From Dyadobacter sp. CECT 9275 (GTDB lineage Bacteria; Bacteroidota; Bacteroidia; Cytophagales; Spirosomataceae), in the NCBI RefSeq assembly GCF_907164905.1, contig NZ_CAJRAF010000001.1, forward strand, positions 1 to 64,000: DNA of 64,000 bases. The letters are read 5' to 3'. The translations under genes were made by a program, and so were the position numbers. A model generated the notes under the pieces. That model was not told the DNA's origin, searched no databases, and saw only the letters and a program-made list of their open reading frames with translations. Shown in pieces: positions 25,272-34,455 of this stretch (positions are counted from its first letter, which is position 1; the number at the start of each line of letters is the position of its first letter).

Positions 25272-28200
25272 ATGATCCGTTTTTCTACGTTTAAATTTAT
25301 CTTCATTTTTGTCCTAATTGGTTGGATAAAAAATGCTTATGCTCAACAGGGCATTCCGAATTGCGGCACGCTTGATTCAACGGTCTCGGCCTATCTCTCA
25401 AAGTTTACGAAAACAAAGGATCTGACAAAAGCGCGTGTGGCAGCCGGAGAAAAACTGGAGTACCGTCTGGCACTGGATATAAATTACGGGACCTACCTGA
25501 TGTACAATGGCGACAAGGAACTGCTTACCCGCACAGCCTATCGTTTCATTGAGGATGCATCCGCCATTTTTGAGCGGGATATTAATGTAAAACTCACGGT
25601 TACCTCCATTTTAATATGGGATCATCCGGAGCCCTATCAGCTCCAGAACGATTTTGACTACTATGGCAACGTGCTCAATTACTGGGAAAACAATCGCTTT
25701 GAACCCCGAGACGCTGTGGTAAGCTTGTCTGTCCGTTATGGATGGTTTTATGGCGGTTACCGCATGTGTTCTTCCAATTTTCCGGAGCCTAACAATCCTG
25801 GTCTGGCGGTTGACCTGCTGTGCCATGAGCTGGGGCATACGCTGGGATCGCCGCATACCCATTATTGCGGTTGGCCCGACGGCCCTATAGATTACTGTAA
25901 CATCCTGGAAACGAACGACCCAGAATGCACCAGTGATTATATAGAATATGTAAACGGATCGTTGATGTCGTATTGCCGGACCGTACTGAGGTTTCATCCC
26001 TACTGCCAGAATCTGATGCGCGACTATGCGGAGGGAAATCTCAATCCTTATTTCAAATTGAATCCTGTAAACGCAGCACTGTCCGACCCGGGAACACTTA
26101 GATTGAAAGAACCTGATCCTCAGCTAGTTTCCAATACACCTTCCTTTGAATGGAACGCTCCCGTCGGAGTTGAACAATACCGCATTCAGATTGCAAAAGA
26201 TGCCGATTTTACCCAACTGACTGAGGATACGCTCGTAAAACAGTCCTATTTCCGATCTGCAGGACAGGGAGAGGGCAATTATTTTGCGAGATTCAGAGCC
26301 TCCAGCCAGGTAGGAAACAGCAGCTGGTCAGAGGCCGTGGCTTTCACAATACCGTCTTATTCGGACAATTCCACTCCGCCGGTGCTCATGAATCCTTTAT
26401 TGTTTAACGGAGGCACCTTCACGGGATATTTCTACAAGTATCCGGGAATAGAATCGTATCAGCTGGAAGTAAAGAACATATATATACCCGATCAGATTTA
26501 CCTGCATGAACTGAAGACCACTGAAGCAAAGGTGCAGTCGTTCAGGCTTCCGATCTATGGAGATATTTACGGGCGTTATGAGATCAGGCTGAGGGTCAGA
26601 AAAAATGAGGTGTGGAGTACCTGGTCGAAACTTTCTTATATGTATCCGGCCTGGAACAGTGAGATATGGAGGTTCAACAACCTGAGTAAAATTACTGACA
26701 AACCCCTTCTGGCAGTGAATCTTTATCAGCCCTCGTTACACAACGGAATGCTTTCCAGCATGGAAATTGCGCGTGATGCTGCCTTTAAAAATGTGGTTTT
26801 CAAGGATTCCCTTCTTTCAAATGATTTAAACGACTGGCAGACCAACAAAGCCACCTTTCAGCCAACCTTGGATGCTAACAGCTCCTATTTCGTCAGGACC
26901 CGTATTCTTTTTCAGCCAGGTGTGTATTCTAACTGGAATGTATCCCAGCTCACCACCGGACAGCAAGACCAGCGTTTTGAATACCTTGGGTTGGTTTCAA
27001 AAAATCTCCAGTCTACCAATTATGCTTTTGGTGATTTTTTGCGAAACCGGTTTTATAAATCCGGAGACAAGTTGTATGTCTCTGCCCTAGGATCTGGGTA
27101 TTACGCCACCAGTGATCTGAAAACCTGGCAGCCATTTATCACCTCCACCACCAGAGGTAAAAGTCCCAACATCTTTAATCTTTTCGGAGCATCTGAAAAC
27201 GGGGATACCTATGTTCTGGACCAGAACAATGCAGTGGTCAGGAATTCTGGAGGCAACTATGAGAAGTTTTTCTCCAATGGTAGTTTTTATCTGTATGAAT
27301 ACAATTCCATTGCAACTACGAAGAACGATGGTATATTTTTCAAAACTGACAACCAGGGTGTAGCCAATCTTAAAGATGGTATCTGGACGTTTTATGACCA
27401 GAGTGTTTTATTTTCTGCCAGACCGCTTTATGTGGCTGCCAATGCCAATGACCAGGTTTATGCGGTCATGGACGGCGGGTATGTCTGGTCTTTCCAGAAC
27501 GGGCGTTGGAAACAGGAACCGTATATGTTCCAGTGGCAGGGTGTAAGAGGTATTGCTTTTGATCAGAACCAGGCGTGTTATCTGTATGGCGACTGGGGTG
27601 TGGCTAAGCTCAACCAGCAACAGGGGACCTGGGATATGATTCAGCCGGTTTCGGGATACCCTGTCCGAAAGGTAACATTTGACAAAGACAACCAGATGTG
27701 GATTGCCGCCTACCGGAACGACGGACAAAACTATCAGTATTACGGACTGATCAAATTAAAGGATCAGAAAATGAATATCTATACCGATGGACTTGGGTTT
27801 TTAAAAGAACCATTTGATCTGGAAATATTTAACAACAAGGTTTTAATACTTACGGCTGGCGGAGAAATTCACTCTTTTGACGAAAACAAAATCCAGCGGT
27901 TTGACGGAAAAACGAGTTACTGCGTGGGAGAAGAACTGGGTGTTACCATTACCTCTAACTCAACTTTCGGGCGTGATAACCAGGCAGGCCTGCGGCTTGT
28001 TCACACCGAAAGCAACGCCGTTACCACGCTCACGGGGCAGCAGACAGGTAATGAAATCAAGGCGGTTCTGCCGTTAACCCTTGCCGAAGGTACCTACAGG
28101 GTAAGCACGGTTACCACCCAGCCGGAGCTCCTCAGCAATGAAAGCGCCACGTTCAGGATTTATGCGCAGGCTCCGGCGGTTCTGACCAAGGCTGAAACCT

Positions 28201-28658
28201 CCCGATTCAAAACCAAACTGGTAGCAAGCACCGGGCAGGGATTGACATATCAATGGTATCTGAATGGCAACGAAATCCTGGGTGAAAACTCAGCTACGCT
28301 GGAAGTTTCGCAGTCGGGAGAGTATACGGTGATGGTAAGCAATGAAGGAGGGTGTAAAACAAAATCGAATGCAGTAACCGTAGAAACTGATGAGCCTGCT
28401 GAAATAACCTTGTTGCAAAACATGCCGAATCCGGTGAATACTACAACGGAAATAGCGTTTTACCTTCCGCAGGCCGAAGAAGTATCCCTGGACTATTATA
28501 ACGTAAGGGGCCAGAAAATGGGACAACTCAAAAAAGGAAGTTTTCCGAAAGGGTGGCATTTTGCCAGTGTGGACGGTAAAACCATCCCGGCCGGTGTGTA
28601 TATCTACAGTCTCAAGGCGGGCAAGTATACCAAATCCCTCAAAATGCTGAAATTATAG
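25272..28658 (+). CDS. Secreted zinc metalloprotease with T9SS sorting domain
   Basis: About 1128 residues from the ATG at 25272 (MIRFSTFKFIFIF...), which gives a clean signal peptide ending NAYAQQ; an earlier TTG is less likely. A metzincin-type domain has CHELGHTLGSPHTHYCGW near residue 184 (HExxHxxGxxH) and a Met-turn NGSLMSYC about 55 residues later, as in reprolysin-like (M12B) proteases. Fibronectin-like and other beta-rich modules follow (about 270-520), then a region with repeated short beta strands, an Ig-like domain (AQAPAVLTKAETSRF, YQWYLNG) and a type A T9SS sorting domain (QNMPNPVNTTTEIAFYL, YNVRGQKMGQL, PAGVYIYSLKAG). It is likely exported by T9SS and digests extracellular protein. 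Single gene with a 160-bp upstream region. Confidence 0.9.
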   Translation: MIRFSTFKFIFIFVLIGWIKNAYAQQGIPNCGTLDSTVSAYLSKFTKTKDLTKARVAAGEKLEYRLALDINYGTYLMYNGDKELLTRTAYRFIEDASAIFERDINVKLTVTSILIWDHPEPYQLQNDFDYYGNVLNYWENNRFEPRDAVVSLSVRYGWFYGGYRMCSSNFPEPNNPGLAVDLLCHELGHTLGSPHTHYCGWPDGPIDYCNILETNDPECTSDYIEYVNGSLMSYCRTVLRFHPYCQNLMRDYAEGNLNPYFKLNPVNAALSDPGTLRLKEPDPQLVSNTPSFEWNAPVGVEQYRIQIAKDADFTQLTEDTLVKQSYFRSAGQGEGNYFARFRASSQVGNSSWSEAVAFTIPSYSDNSTPPVLMNPLLFNGGTFTGYFYKYPGIESYQLEVKNIYIPDQIYLHELKTTEAKVQSFRLPIYGDIYGRYEIRLRVRKNEVWSTWSKLSYMYPAWNSEIWRFNNLSKITDKPLLAVNLYQPSLHNGMLSSMEIARDAAFKNVVFKDSLLSNDLNDWQTNKATFQPTLDANSSYFVRTRILFQPGVYSNWNVSQLTTGQQDQRFEYLGLVSKNLQSTNYAFGDFLRNRFYKSGDKLYVSALGSGYYATSDLKTWQPFITSTTRGKSPNIFNLFGASENGDTYVLDQNNAVVRNSGGNYEKFFSNGSFYLYEYNSIATTKNDGIFFKTDNQGVANLKDGIWTFYDQSVLFSARPLYVAANANDQVYAVMDGGYVWSFQNGRWKQEPYMFQWQGVRGIAFDQNQACYLYGDWGVAKLNQQQGTWDMIQPVSGYPVRKVTFDKDNQMWIAAYRNDGQNYQYYGLIKLKDQKMNIYTDGLGFLKEPFDLEIFNNKVLILTAGGEIHSFDENKIQRFDGKTSYCVGEELGVTITSNSTFGRDNQAGLRLVHTESNAVTTLTGQQTGNEIKAVLPLTLAEGTYRVSTVTTQPELLSNESATFRIYAQAPAVLTKAETSRFKTKLVASTGQGLTYQWYLNGNEILGENSATLEVSQSGEYTVMVSNEGGCKTKSNAVTVETDEPAEITLLQNMPNPVNTTTEIAFYLPQAEEVSLDYYNVRGQKMGQLKKGSFPKGWHFASVDGKTIPAGVYIYSLKAGKYTKSLKMLKL

Positions 28659-28803
28659 GGATTATGTTAGGCCAGAGCCGACAGGGGTAATCAGCCCGGT
28701 GCTGAACCTCTGTTCACAAAGTTTAACAATTCCATTCGGTCTGAATATATAGCAGTTGCCGGGGCAAGCGTTATTAGCTACAAATTTAAACCCCACGACA
28801 ACC

Positions 28804-29205
28804 ATGCGCAAATATTGGATGGCCGCGATGATCTCCGCAGGTCTTATTTTTACCGGATGTGCCTCTTCCAACCAGGGGATATCACATGATTCATCTCAAT
28901 ACGAAGAAACCAGCCAAAACAGTAAACTCAACAACCGGCGCCTCGAAAAAAACCTTGAGAAGTATAAAGATGAACTTCATCTGACTAAAAAACAGGTGAA
29001 ACAACTTAAAAAAATTGACCGCCGTTATGCACGAAAGGACCGGAAATTATCCCGGGACGACGATGCCAGGCGCCGCGATCACCGCCAGCTGGCAGAGCAA
29101 AAAAGGGAGGAAATGTTAGACGTCCTAACCCGCGAACAGCAGGATCAGTTACAGGCGCTGATCAAAAAAGGAAGATTCAGCTTTGACCAATGGTTTGGCA
29201 AATAA
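28804..29205 (+). CDS. Small lipoprotein, highly charged, LTxxQ-like
   Basis: 133 residues from the ATG at 28804. A lipoprotein signal peptide (MRKYWMAAMISAGLIF, lipobox TGCA) is followed by a helical, very basic and acidic sequence. LTKKQ and LTREQ recall the LTxxQ repeats of Spy/CpxP-type periplasmic chaperones, and spacing and helical content fit. The resemblance is weak, so a stress-related periplasmic role is only a suggestion. A plausible terminator follows. Confidence 0.72.
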   Translation: MRKYWMAAMISAGLIFTGCASSNQGISHDSSQYEETSQNSKLNNRRLEKNLEKYKDELHLTKKQVKQLKKIDRRYARKDRKLSRDDDARRRDHRQLAEQKREEMLDVLTREQQDQLQALIKKGRFSFDQWFGK

Positions 29206-29212
29206 GGCAGGC

Positions 29213-29246
29213 AAAGGGCGAAAGCAAATGTGAGTAGCCCTTTATG
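29213..29246 (+). terminator. Terminator after the small lipoprotein gene
   Basis: 7-bp arms (AAAGGGC/GCCCTTT) around a 17-nt loop, followed by a T-rich stretch. Moderate quality. Confidence 0.5.
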
Positions 29247-29290
29247 TTTGGTTTAACGGAAGTGTTGTTATGCAATTGAAAGGCTCTGTG

Positions 29291-32200
29291 TTATTTCCAG
29301 CTTTCCAAAATCACACTTCCTTCTTCACTTTCTTCAATTTTCAGATAGGTTTGTATCTCCTGCTGAAGATCTTCCACATGGCTGATGATACCAACGATCC
29401 GGTTTTCTTTCCGTAAGGATTTTAACGTTTCAAAAACCGTCTGCAGGGCATTTTTGTCCAATGAGCCGAAACCTTCGTCCAGGAAGAAAAAGTTGTGCTG
29501 TGATTCGTTCCGTAAATGGATATGATCCGCAAGGGCCAGCGCAAGCGAAAGGGCCGCCTGAAATTTTTGCCCGCCGGATAAGGTTTTTAACAACCGCATG
29601 TGACCGCCATTGAGCAAATCTCTGACCCAGAAACTGTTATCCTTTCCAAGCTCCAGGTGCAGCCGCTGGTGTGTCATCTGGTGGAAGCGGGTATTGGCGG
29701 CATGGATCAGGTTCTGGAGGTATATACTGGAGGCATAATCCACGAATCCGCTGGACCTGAATAACCCGGCCAGATCATTCAGATGCTGTCCCCGTAAATC
29801 CAGTCTTGTTTTTTCCGTCAGAAGTTGTGTCCGTCTGGCCAGATCTTCCATCTGTTTTTTAATTATTCCGTCCAGCCGTCCTTCCTCCTTTCGCAAGGTA
29901 TTCAGGTTTTCGGTAAGCTCCTGTTTTCTTTGGATGACTGTTTCATGGCGGGAAGGATCATATTCCGCAACCGCATTTTCCGCGAGCTGATTTTCCAAAT
30001 CCTTCTTTGTACTCTGCAGACTAAAATAGAACTCCTCCAGTACTTTACGTTCCGTTGTGATATTCAGGGCTTTTGACAGTACCGTTTCTACCCAAAGCTC
30101 GGATTCATACTGATGCGCTTTTAATTTTTCCTGCATCTCTTTTTCCGTTGCTTCCAATGAAAGTGTGTTGGTATCTATCCCATTTTTCAGCATTTCCTGT
30201 CGCCCCGCAAGCAGATGATTCTCCTTTTCAAGTTCATCTATCTGTTTCTCTGCCTGTTCGTACAGCCTTTTTATCTGGTCATATTCCTTTTTTAAACCCA
30301 GTACCTTCTCCGCAATTCCGGAACGGTTCTCTATATCATAATCTTCCGCACGGATACTTACCAGCTGGGACAGCAAAAGGGCATTCGTATTTTCCATTCC
30401 GGCTATTTCCTCCCTGAGCTCCTGTAAAGGTTTTTCAACCTTAACCCTTACCTCTTCCTGTTCCTTTTCCAGCTGGTGAGTCAGGTTTTTGAGCAGCAGA
30501 TCGTTGGATCTGATCTGTTTCTGAAGGCCCTCAATTTCCGTTTCATACCTTTCAAAGGCGGGACGATCTTTTTTGTCGAACTGAGCCCAGACAAACCGCT
30601 CCTCCCATGTTTTCATATTTCCGATCGCTTCCTCGTACCGGGTGCGGATGGATTGCTTCTGATTTTCCAGACTTTGAATCTTCAGGAAGAGCCTGTCTAT
30701 GGTTGTGCCTTTTTGCCTGAGGAGCTGTTCCTGCTGCTGTATATGCTCCCGTCTGCTTTCTATTTTTCTGATTGTCCCTGTAAAATCTCCATCCGTATGC
30801 AGGAGCAACGGATGGTGCTCCGCGCCGCATAACGGGCAGGGGTCGCCCTCCTTTAAATGGAGCGCATATTGCTGCAATCCGGCCCGGGTTTTTATTTCCA
30901 GAATCTCTTCATCGATCTCTTTCCGCCTGTTCTCAGCCGACAGCAAGAAATCCTGAAACGCTGTATTGACCCGTTCCATATCACTCTCTGGCGATAATTG
31001 CAGCAGGAATTCTTCCGACACGCCGAGGATAGTCTGCCTGAGATCGGCCTGCAGAGCTTCCTGTTCCCGCTTTAACTGCTGTGCCTCCTCCTGAATACGC
31101 TTCCTGTTTGCCGCATGACCATCCATGGTGGCAAACCATGATTTTACATTGCCGATTTCCGTAATATCCGGCAGTTTGCTTTTCAGGATATCCGTTTCCT
31201 GGTCTTTTTCCTGTTTTTGTTTTTTTAGTATTTCAATGGCCGCCGTTCTTTCTTCAAGCTGCTGTTTCCCGCGCTCAAACGATGCCTGTTTTTTATGCAC
31301 CTGAATGGTATTCTCAAATACCTGCCCCAGCTTTTCCAGCTCTTCTGCTTGTTTCAGAAGAACCTCCCTGCCCTCATACTGCGGACGCAGATCAGCCTGT
31401 CCGGCCCTGAGTTTGGCAAGCTGCTCCGTTAGTTCACCCGTGCGAACGGCATTTTTAGTATAGGTATCGGTATCCGTTTTAAGGGAAATCGATAATTTCT
31501 TCTTTTGTTCCAGCAGTGCCTTAAAATCATAAGAGCAGGTCTCGAATATCTTCAATGTTTCCTGCCTGCTTTTCATAAGAGGCTCCTGCGCTTCCAGCGC
31601 CGCAAGCTGATTTTGTAACTGAAGAATTTTCTCTCCGGCCATTTTCTGCCTGGCCAGCAAAAGCTCCAGTTCCGTCAGGACGAGCAGTTCTTCACTTTCG
31701 GTTCTGATAACCTGCTTCACCGCTTCGCGGTTTTGTTCTTCGGCCAGGATCATTTCCCGGGTAACTTCTCCCAGGCTCAGAAGCTGGCCTTCTATATGCG
31801 ACTTATCCACGTCGTTCTGTCTGACGAGCGTCGTAACTTTACGGCTCAGATCATACTTTTCCAGCTGGAAAAGCTCTTTCATCATTCTGGTCCGTTCTGC
31901 ATCCTTTAGCTCAATGAATTCCTGAAACCGGCCCTGCGGAATGATGATTGTACGCCTAAAATTATCATAACTAAGGCCGATGATACTTTCAGCCGATTCG
32001 GATTCAGGAAGGGGAACCCACAGTCCCTCCCTTTGAATATATGCTCTTCTTTCAAAAGTTTTTACATCTCTGAAATTCTTGCTGTTCCGCTTTCCCCTGA
32101 CCGTAAACCGGTACTGCTCTCCTGCTTTTCCGGCAATGCATTCAAAGTCGATCAGGAGCTCATCCGACCGCAGGTTCATCATGTTGTAGGTACGGTCATC

Positions 32201-32389
32201 ACCGGACCGGTTCAGCCGTTCGGTATCTCCGTAAAGGGCAAAGGTTATCGCTTCCAGTATGGATGATTTCCCGCTTCCCACTGCCCCGAAAATGCCGAAA
32301 AGGGATGCGTCGGTAAGTGCATCAAAATGTATTTCCTGCTCCTTCTGATAGGAATAGAGCCCTTTGATTTTAAGATATTTAGGAATCAT
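29291..32389 (-). CDS. sbcC: Exonuclease subunit SbcC (SMC-like ATPase)
   Basis: About 1032 residues from the ATG at 32389 (MIPKYLKIKGLYSYQKEQE); an open extension upstream lacks family similarity. SbcC with SbcD forms the nuclease that opens DNA hairpins and blocked ends. Walker A FGAVGSGKSSILEAI is near residue 31. Long coiled-coil arms surround a zinc hook, CPLCGAEHH, near residue 518. The signature LSGGQKFQAAL is near residue 936 and Walker B FFFLDEGFGSLD near 976. An SbcD gene would be expected just upstream, but that position holds the auxin-GH3-type gene, so the partner must be elsewhere. Confidence 0.92.
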   Translation of the reverse strand: MIPKYLKIKGLYSYQKEQEIHFDALTDASLFGIFGAVGSGKSSILEAITFALYGDTERLNRSGDDRTYNMMNLRSDELLIDFECIAGKAGEQYRFTVRGKRNSKNFRDVKTFERRAYIQREGLWVPLPESESAESIIGLSYDNFRRTIIIPQGRFQEFIELKDAERTRMMKELFQLEKYDLSRKVTTLVRQNDVDKSHIEGQLLSLGEVTREMILAEEQNREAVKQVIRTESEELLVLTELELLLARQKMAGEKILQLQNQLAALEAQEPLMKSRQETLKIFETCSYDFKALLEQKKKLSISLKTDTDTYTKNAVRTGELTEQLAKLRAGQADLRPQYEGREVLLKQAEELEKLGQVFENTIQVHKKQASFERGKQQLEERTAAIEILKKQKQEKDQETDILKSKLPDITEIGNVKSWFATMDGHAANRKRIQEEAQQLKREQEALQADLRQTILGVSEEFLLQLSPESDMERVNTAFQDFLLSAENRRKEIDEEILEIKTRAGLQQYALHLKEGDPCPLCGAEHHPLLLHTDGDFTGTIRKIESRREHIQQQEQLLRQKGTTIDRLFLKIQSLENQKQSIRTRYEEAIGNMKTWEERFVWAQFDKKDRPAFERYETEIEGLQKQIRSNDLLLKNLTHQLEKEQEEVRVKVEKPLQELREEIAGMENTNALLLSQLVSIRAEDYDIENRSGIAEKVLGLKKEYDQIKRLYEQAEKQIDELEKENHLLAGRQEMLKNGIDTNTLSLEATEKEMQEKLKAHQYESELWVETVLSKALNITTERKVLEEFYFSLQSTKKDLENQLAENAVAEYDPSRHETVIQRKQELTENLNTLRKEEGRLDGIIKKQMEDLARRTQLLTEKTRLDLRGQHLNDLAGLFRSSGFVDYASSIYLQNLIHAANTRFHQMTHQRLHLELGKDNSFWVRDLLNGGHMRLLKTLSGGQKFQAALSLALALADHIHLRNESQHNFFFLDEGFGSLDKNALQTVFETLKSLRKENRIVGIISHVEDLQQEIQTYLKIEESEEGSVILESWK

Positions 32390-32456
32390 TATACTGATGA
32401 GGCTATTGGCTGCCGGCCAACGGCTTTGGATACTTGTCCGGGTGAGGTATTTATTT

Positions 32457-33980
32457 TCAGTTTTCCTGCAGTATGGCCAGCAGATCGTCCAGATATTCTC
32501 TGTCATTGCTCAGCCGGGGTACCTTATTCTGCCCTCCGAGTTTATTTCTTCTGCCCATCCAGGCATAAAAGGTACCGGGCGGCACCACATGGACAAGGGG
32601 GGGCAGCAGTGCCATATCTTTATACCGTTTGGCATCATAGTCTGAATTCACCTCTCTGATCGATTCATCCAGAATTCTGTTGAATGCCGCGGCGTCTTGC
32701 GGCTCACTGGTGAATTCTATTACCCATTCGTGCCTTCCGCGGGAGCCATCCCCCATGTAAACCGGGCCTGCGGTGTAGTTTGCCACAAGGGCATTGGTTT
32801 TCTGCGCGGCGGTTTTGATGCCATATTCTGCATTCTCAACAATTACTTCCTCACCAAAGGCATTGATAAAATGCTTGGTACGCCCGCTTACTTTAAGCCT
32901 GAAAGGATACTTGGATGAAAATTTGACAGTATCTCCTATAAGATAACGCCACAACCCGGCATTGGTAGAAATTACCAGTGCATAATTTACACCGATTTCG
33001 ATTTCGTCCAGCAGCAATGCCCTGGGATGTTGTTTGCCTACTTCATCCAAGGGTAAAAATTCATAAAATATGCCATAATCCAGCATCAGTAGCATTTCTC
33101 CAACTTTATCGAGGTCGTCCTGAATGGCAAAAAAGCCTTCGGAAGCACTGTAAGTTTCGAGATAGGTTACCTGGGGAGAAGGAAAATATTTCTGACAGAA
33201 TAAATCGCGGTAAGGTTCAAACGATACGGCTCCGTGGACAAATACTTCGAAATCGGGCCATACCTCCAGCAGATTCTTTTTGCCGGTGAGTTCAAGTATC
33301 TGGTCCAGTAAAACGATTGTCCAGGTAGGTACCCCCAAGATACTGGTAACATTTTCCTGGGAACAGATGGTGGCCATTTTCTCCAGCTTGCTCTCCCAGT
33401 GGTCCATCAGCGCCACGTCAAGCGGAGGTGTCCGCATGATCTGGCCCCAGGCAGGCAGGTTTTGCATAATCACAGCCGAAACGTCCCCCACCTGTGTGTA
33501 ATCATCAAAGGGGTTGGCGTGTAGGGTTCCTCCGATGGACAAGCCTTTGCCGTCAAACACCCTGGTTTCGGGCCGGTTGTGGATCAGCAAGGTCATCATA
33601 TCCTTGCCACCTTCGTAATGGCATTCTTCCAGGGCTTCGGGCGAAACAGGTAGAAACTTGCTCCGGGCGTTGGTAGTACCAGACGACTTGGAGAACCATT
33701 CTATCTGAGATGGCCAAAGTACGTTAGGTTCTCCTTTGAGTACCCGTTCAATGTATGGATACAGATCTTCATAGGTCGAAACCGGAACCTGCTCCTGAAA
33801 TTCTTTAACGGTCCGGATCTGCCCATAATTAAATTTTGCACCCCATTCTGTATATCTGGCAGTTTCCAGTAATTCCGAAAACATGCGTAACTGCGTTTCA
33901 ACAGGATTTTTCTTAAACTGATCTATCCTTTCAAAGCGGCGCTTTAAAAACCAGACAGTCATATCATTTACCAACTTCAT
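32457..33980 (-). CDS. GH3 auxin-responsive-type acyl-adenylate enzyme
   Basis: 507 residues of the family named after the plant GH3 auxin-conjugating enzymes, which join amino acids to carboxylic acids through an acyl-adenylate. The nucleotide-binding signature SSGTTNARSKFLPVS is near residue 93. Further family motifs are FVHGAVSFEPY, ETYSASEGFFAIQ and YRYLIGDTVKF-like (LWRYLIGDTVKF), then the C-terminal HEWVIEF segment. It lies 67 bp upstream of sbcC on the same strand and may be co-transcribed. Bacterial members are common in this phylum but their substrates are unknown. This is not related to glycoside hydrolase family 3. Confidence 0.9.
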   Translation of the reverse strand: MKLVNDMTVWFLKRRFERIDQFKKNPVETQLRMFSELLETARYTEWGAKFNYGQIRTVKEFQEQVPVSTYEDLYPYIERVLKGEPNVLWPSQIEWFSKSSGTTNARSKFLPVSPEALEECHYEGGKDMMTLLIHNRPETRVFDGKGLSIGGTLHANPFDDYTQVGDVSAVIMQNLPAWGQIMRTPPLDVALMDHWESKLEKMATICSQENVTSILGVPTWTIVLLDQILELTGKKNLLEVWPDFEVFVHGAVSFEPYRDLFCQKYFPSPQVTYLETYSASEGFFAIQDDLDKVGEMLLMLDYGIFYEFLPLDEVGKQHPRALLLDEIEIGVNYALVISTNAGLWRYLIGDTVKFSSKYPFRLKVSGRTKHFINAFGEEVIVENAEYGIKTAAQKTNALVANYTAGPVYMGDGSRGRHEWVIEFTSEPQDAAAFNRILDESIREVNSDYDAKRYKDMALLPPLVHVVPPGTFYAWMGRRNKLGGQNKVPRLSNDREYLDDLLAILQEN

Positions 33981-34039
33981 ATCCTATCCTAACGTTTGAG
34001 AATTTGACCCTGAAAATTGTAAAAATAACAAATAAAAAT

Positions 34040-34073
34040 GGTGAGAGAGTACTATTCTACTGATTCCCTCACC
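34040..34073 (-). terminator. Terminator after the GlsB-like gene
   Basis: 9-bp arms (GGTGAGAGA/TCCCTCACC, one G-T) with a 16-nt loop and a T-rich tail on the minus strand. Lies 19 bp after the stop at 34092. Confidence 0.6.
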
Positions 34074-34091
34074 CTCAACATGCTATTCCTT

Positions 34092-34346
34092 TCAGGCTTT
34101 ATTGCTGAATTTACGGTATAAAAATAAAAGCAGAATGGCTCCTAATACGGCGATAAACAAACTGGATATATCAAAGCCATCCACCACACCAAATCCTAAA
34201 AGAGAAGATATCCACCCGCCCACTACGGCACCAGCTATACCGATCAGAATGGTTACGATAAATCCGCCGGGATCCTTTCCCGGGTGAAGCGCTTTGGCAA
34301 TGGCTCCCGCCACCAGGCCCACAATAATCCATGATAAAATGCCCAT
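34092..34346 (-). CDS. GlsB/YeaQ/YmgE family stress-response membrane protein
   Basis: 84 residues with three hydrophobic helices and the family's glycine motifs: IVGLVAGAIAKALHPGKDPGG, ILIGIAGAVVGGWISSLLG. Members are small inner-membrane proteins linked to general stress; the mechanism is unknown. The 5' leader carries a perfect 10-bp inverted repeat (34353-34362 with 34382-34391, TATAGTTTAG arms). Confidence 0.9.
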   Translation of the reverse strand: MGILSWIIVGLVAGAIAKALHPGKDPGGFIVTILIGIAGAVVGGWISSLLGFGVVDGFDISSLFIAVLGAILLLFLYRKFSNKA

Positions 34347-34352
34347 TGGGTG

Positions 34353-34391
34353 TATAGTTTAGTTGAAGTAAATATTTTTATCTAAACTATA
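34353..34391 (-). promoter_or_regulatory. Inverted repeat in the leader of the GlsB-like gene
   Basis: TATAGTTTAG and its perfect complement flank a 19-nt A/T-rich centre, ending 7 bp upstream of the ATG. It could be an operator or an mRNA hairpin over the ribosome binding region. Function unknown. Confidence 0.4.
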
Positions 34392-34455
34392 ACAAAAATT
34401 ATATTGAACAGGAATTCTGTCCAACTTTATTTACCGATAAGCAGGAGGCTTCGAT

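Noticed and set aside
32457..33980. Possible link between the auxin-GH3-type enzyme and the glycoside hydrolase family 3 gene at 19852
   Set aside because: The two families share only the name GH3; fold, motifs and reaction are unrelated.
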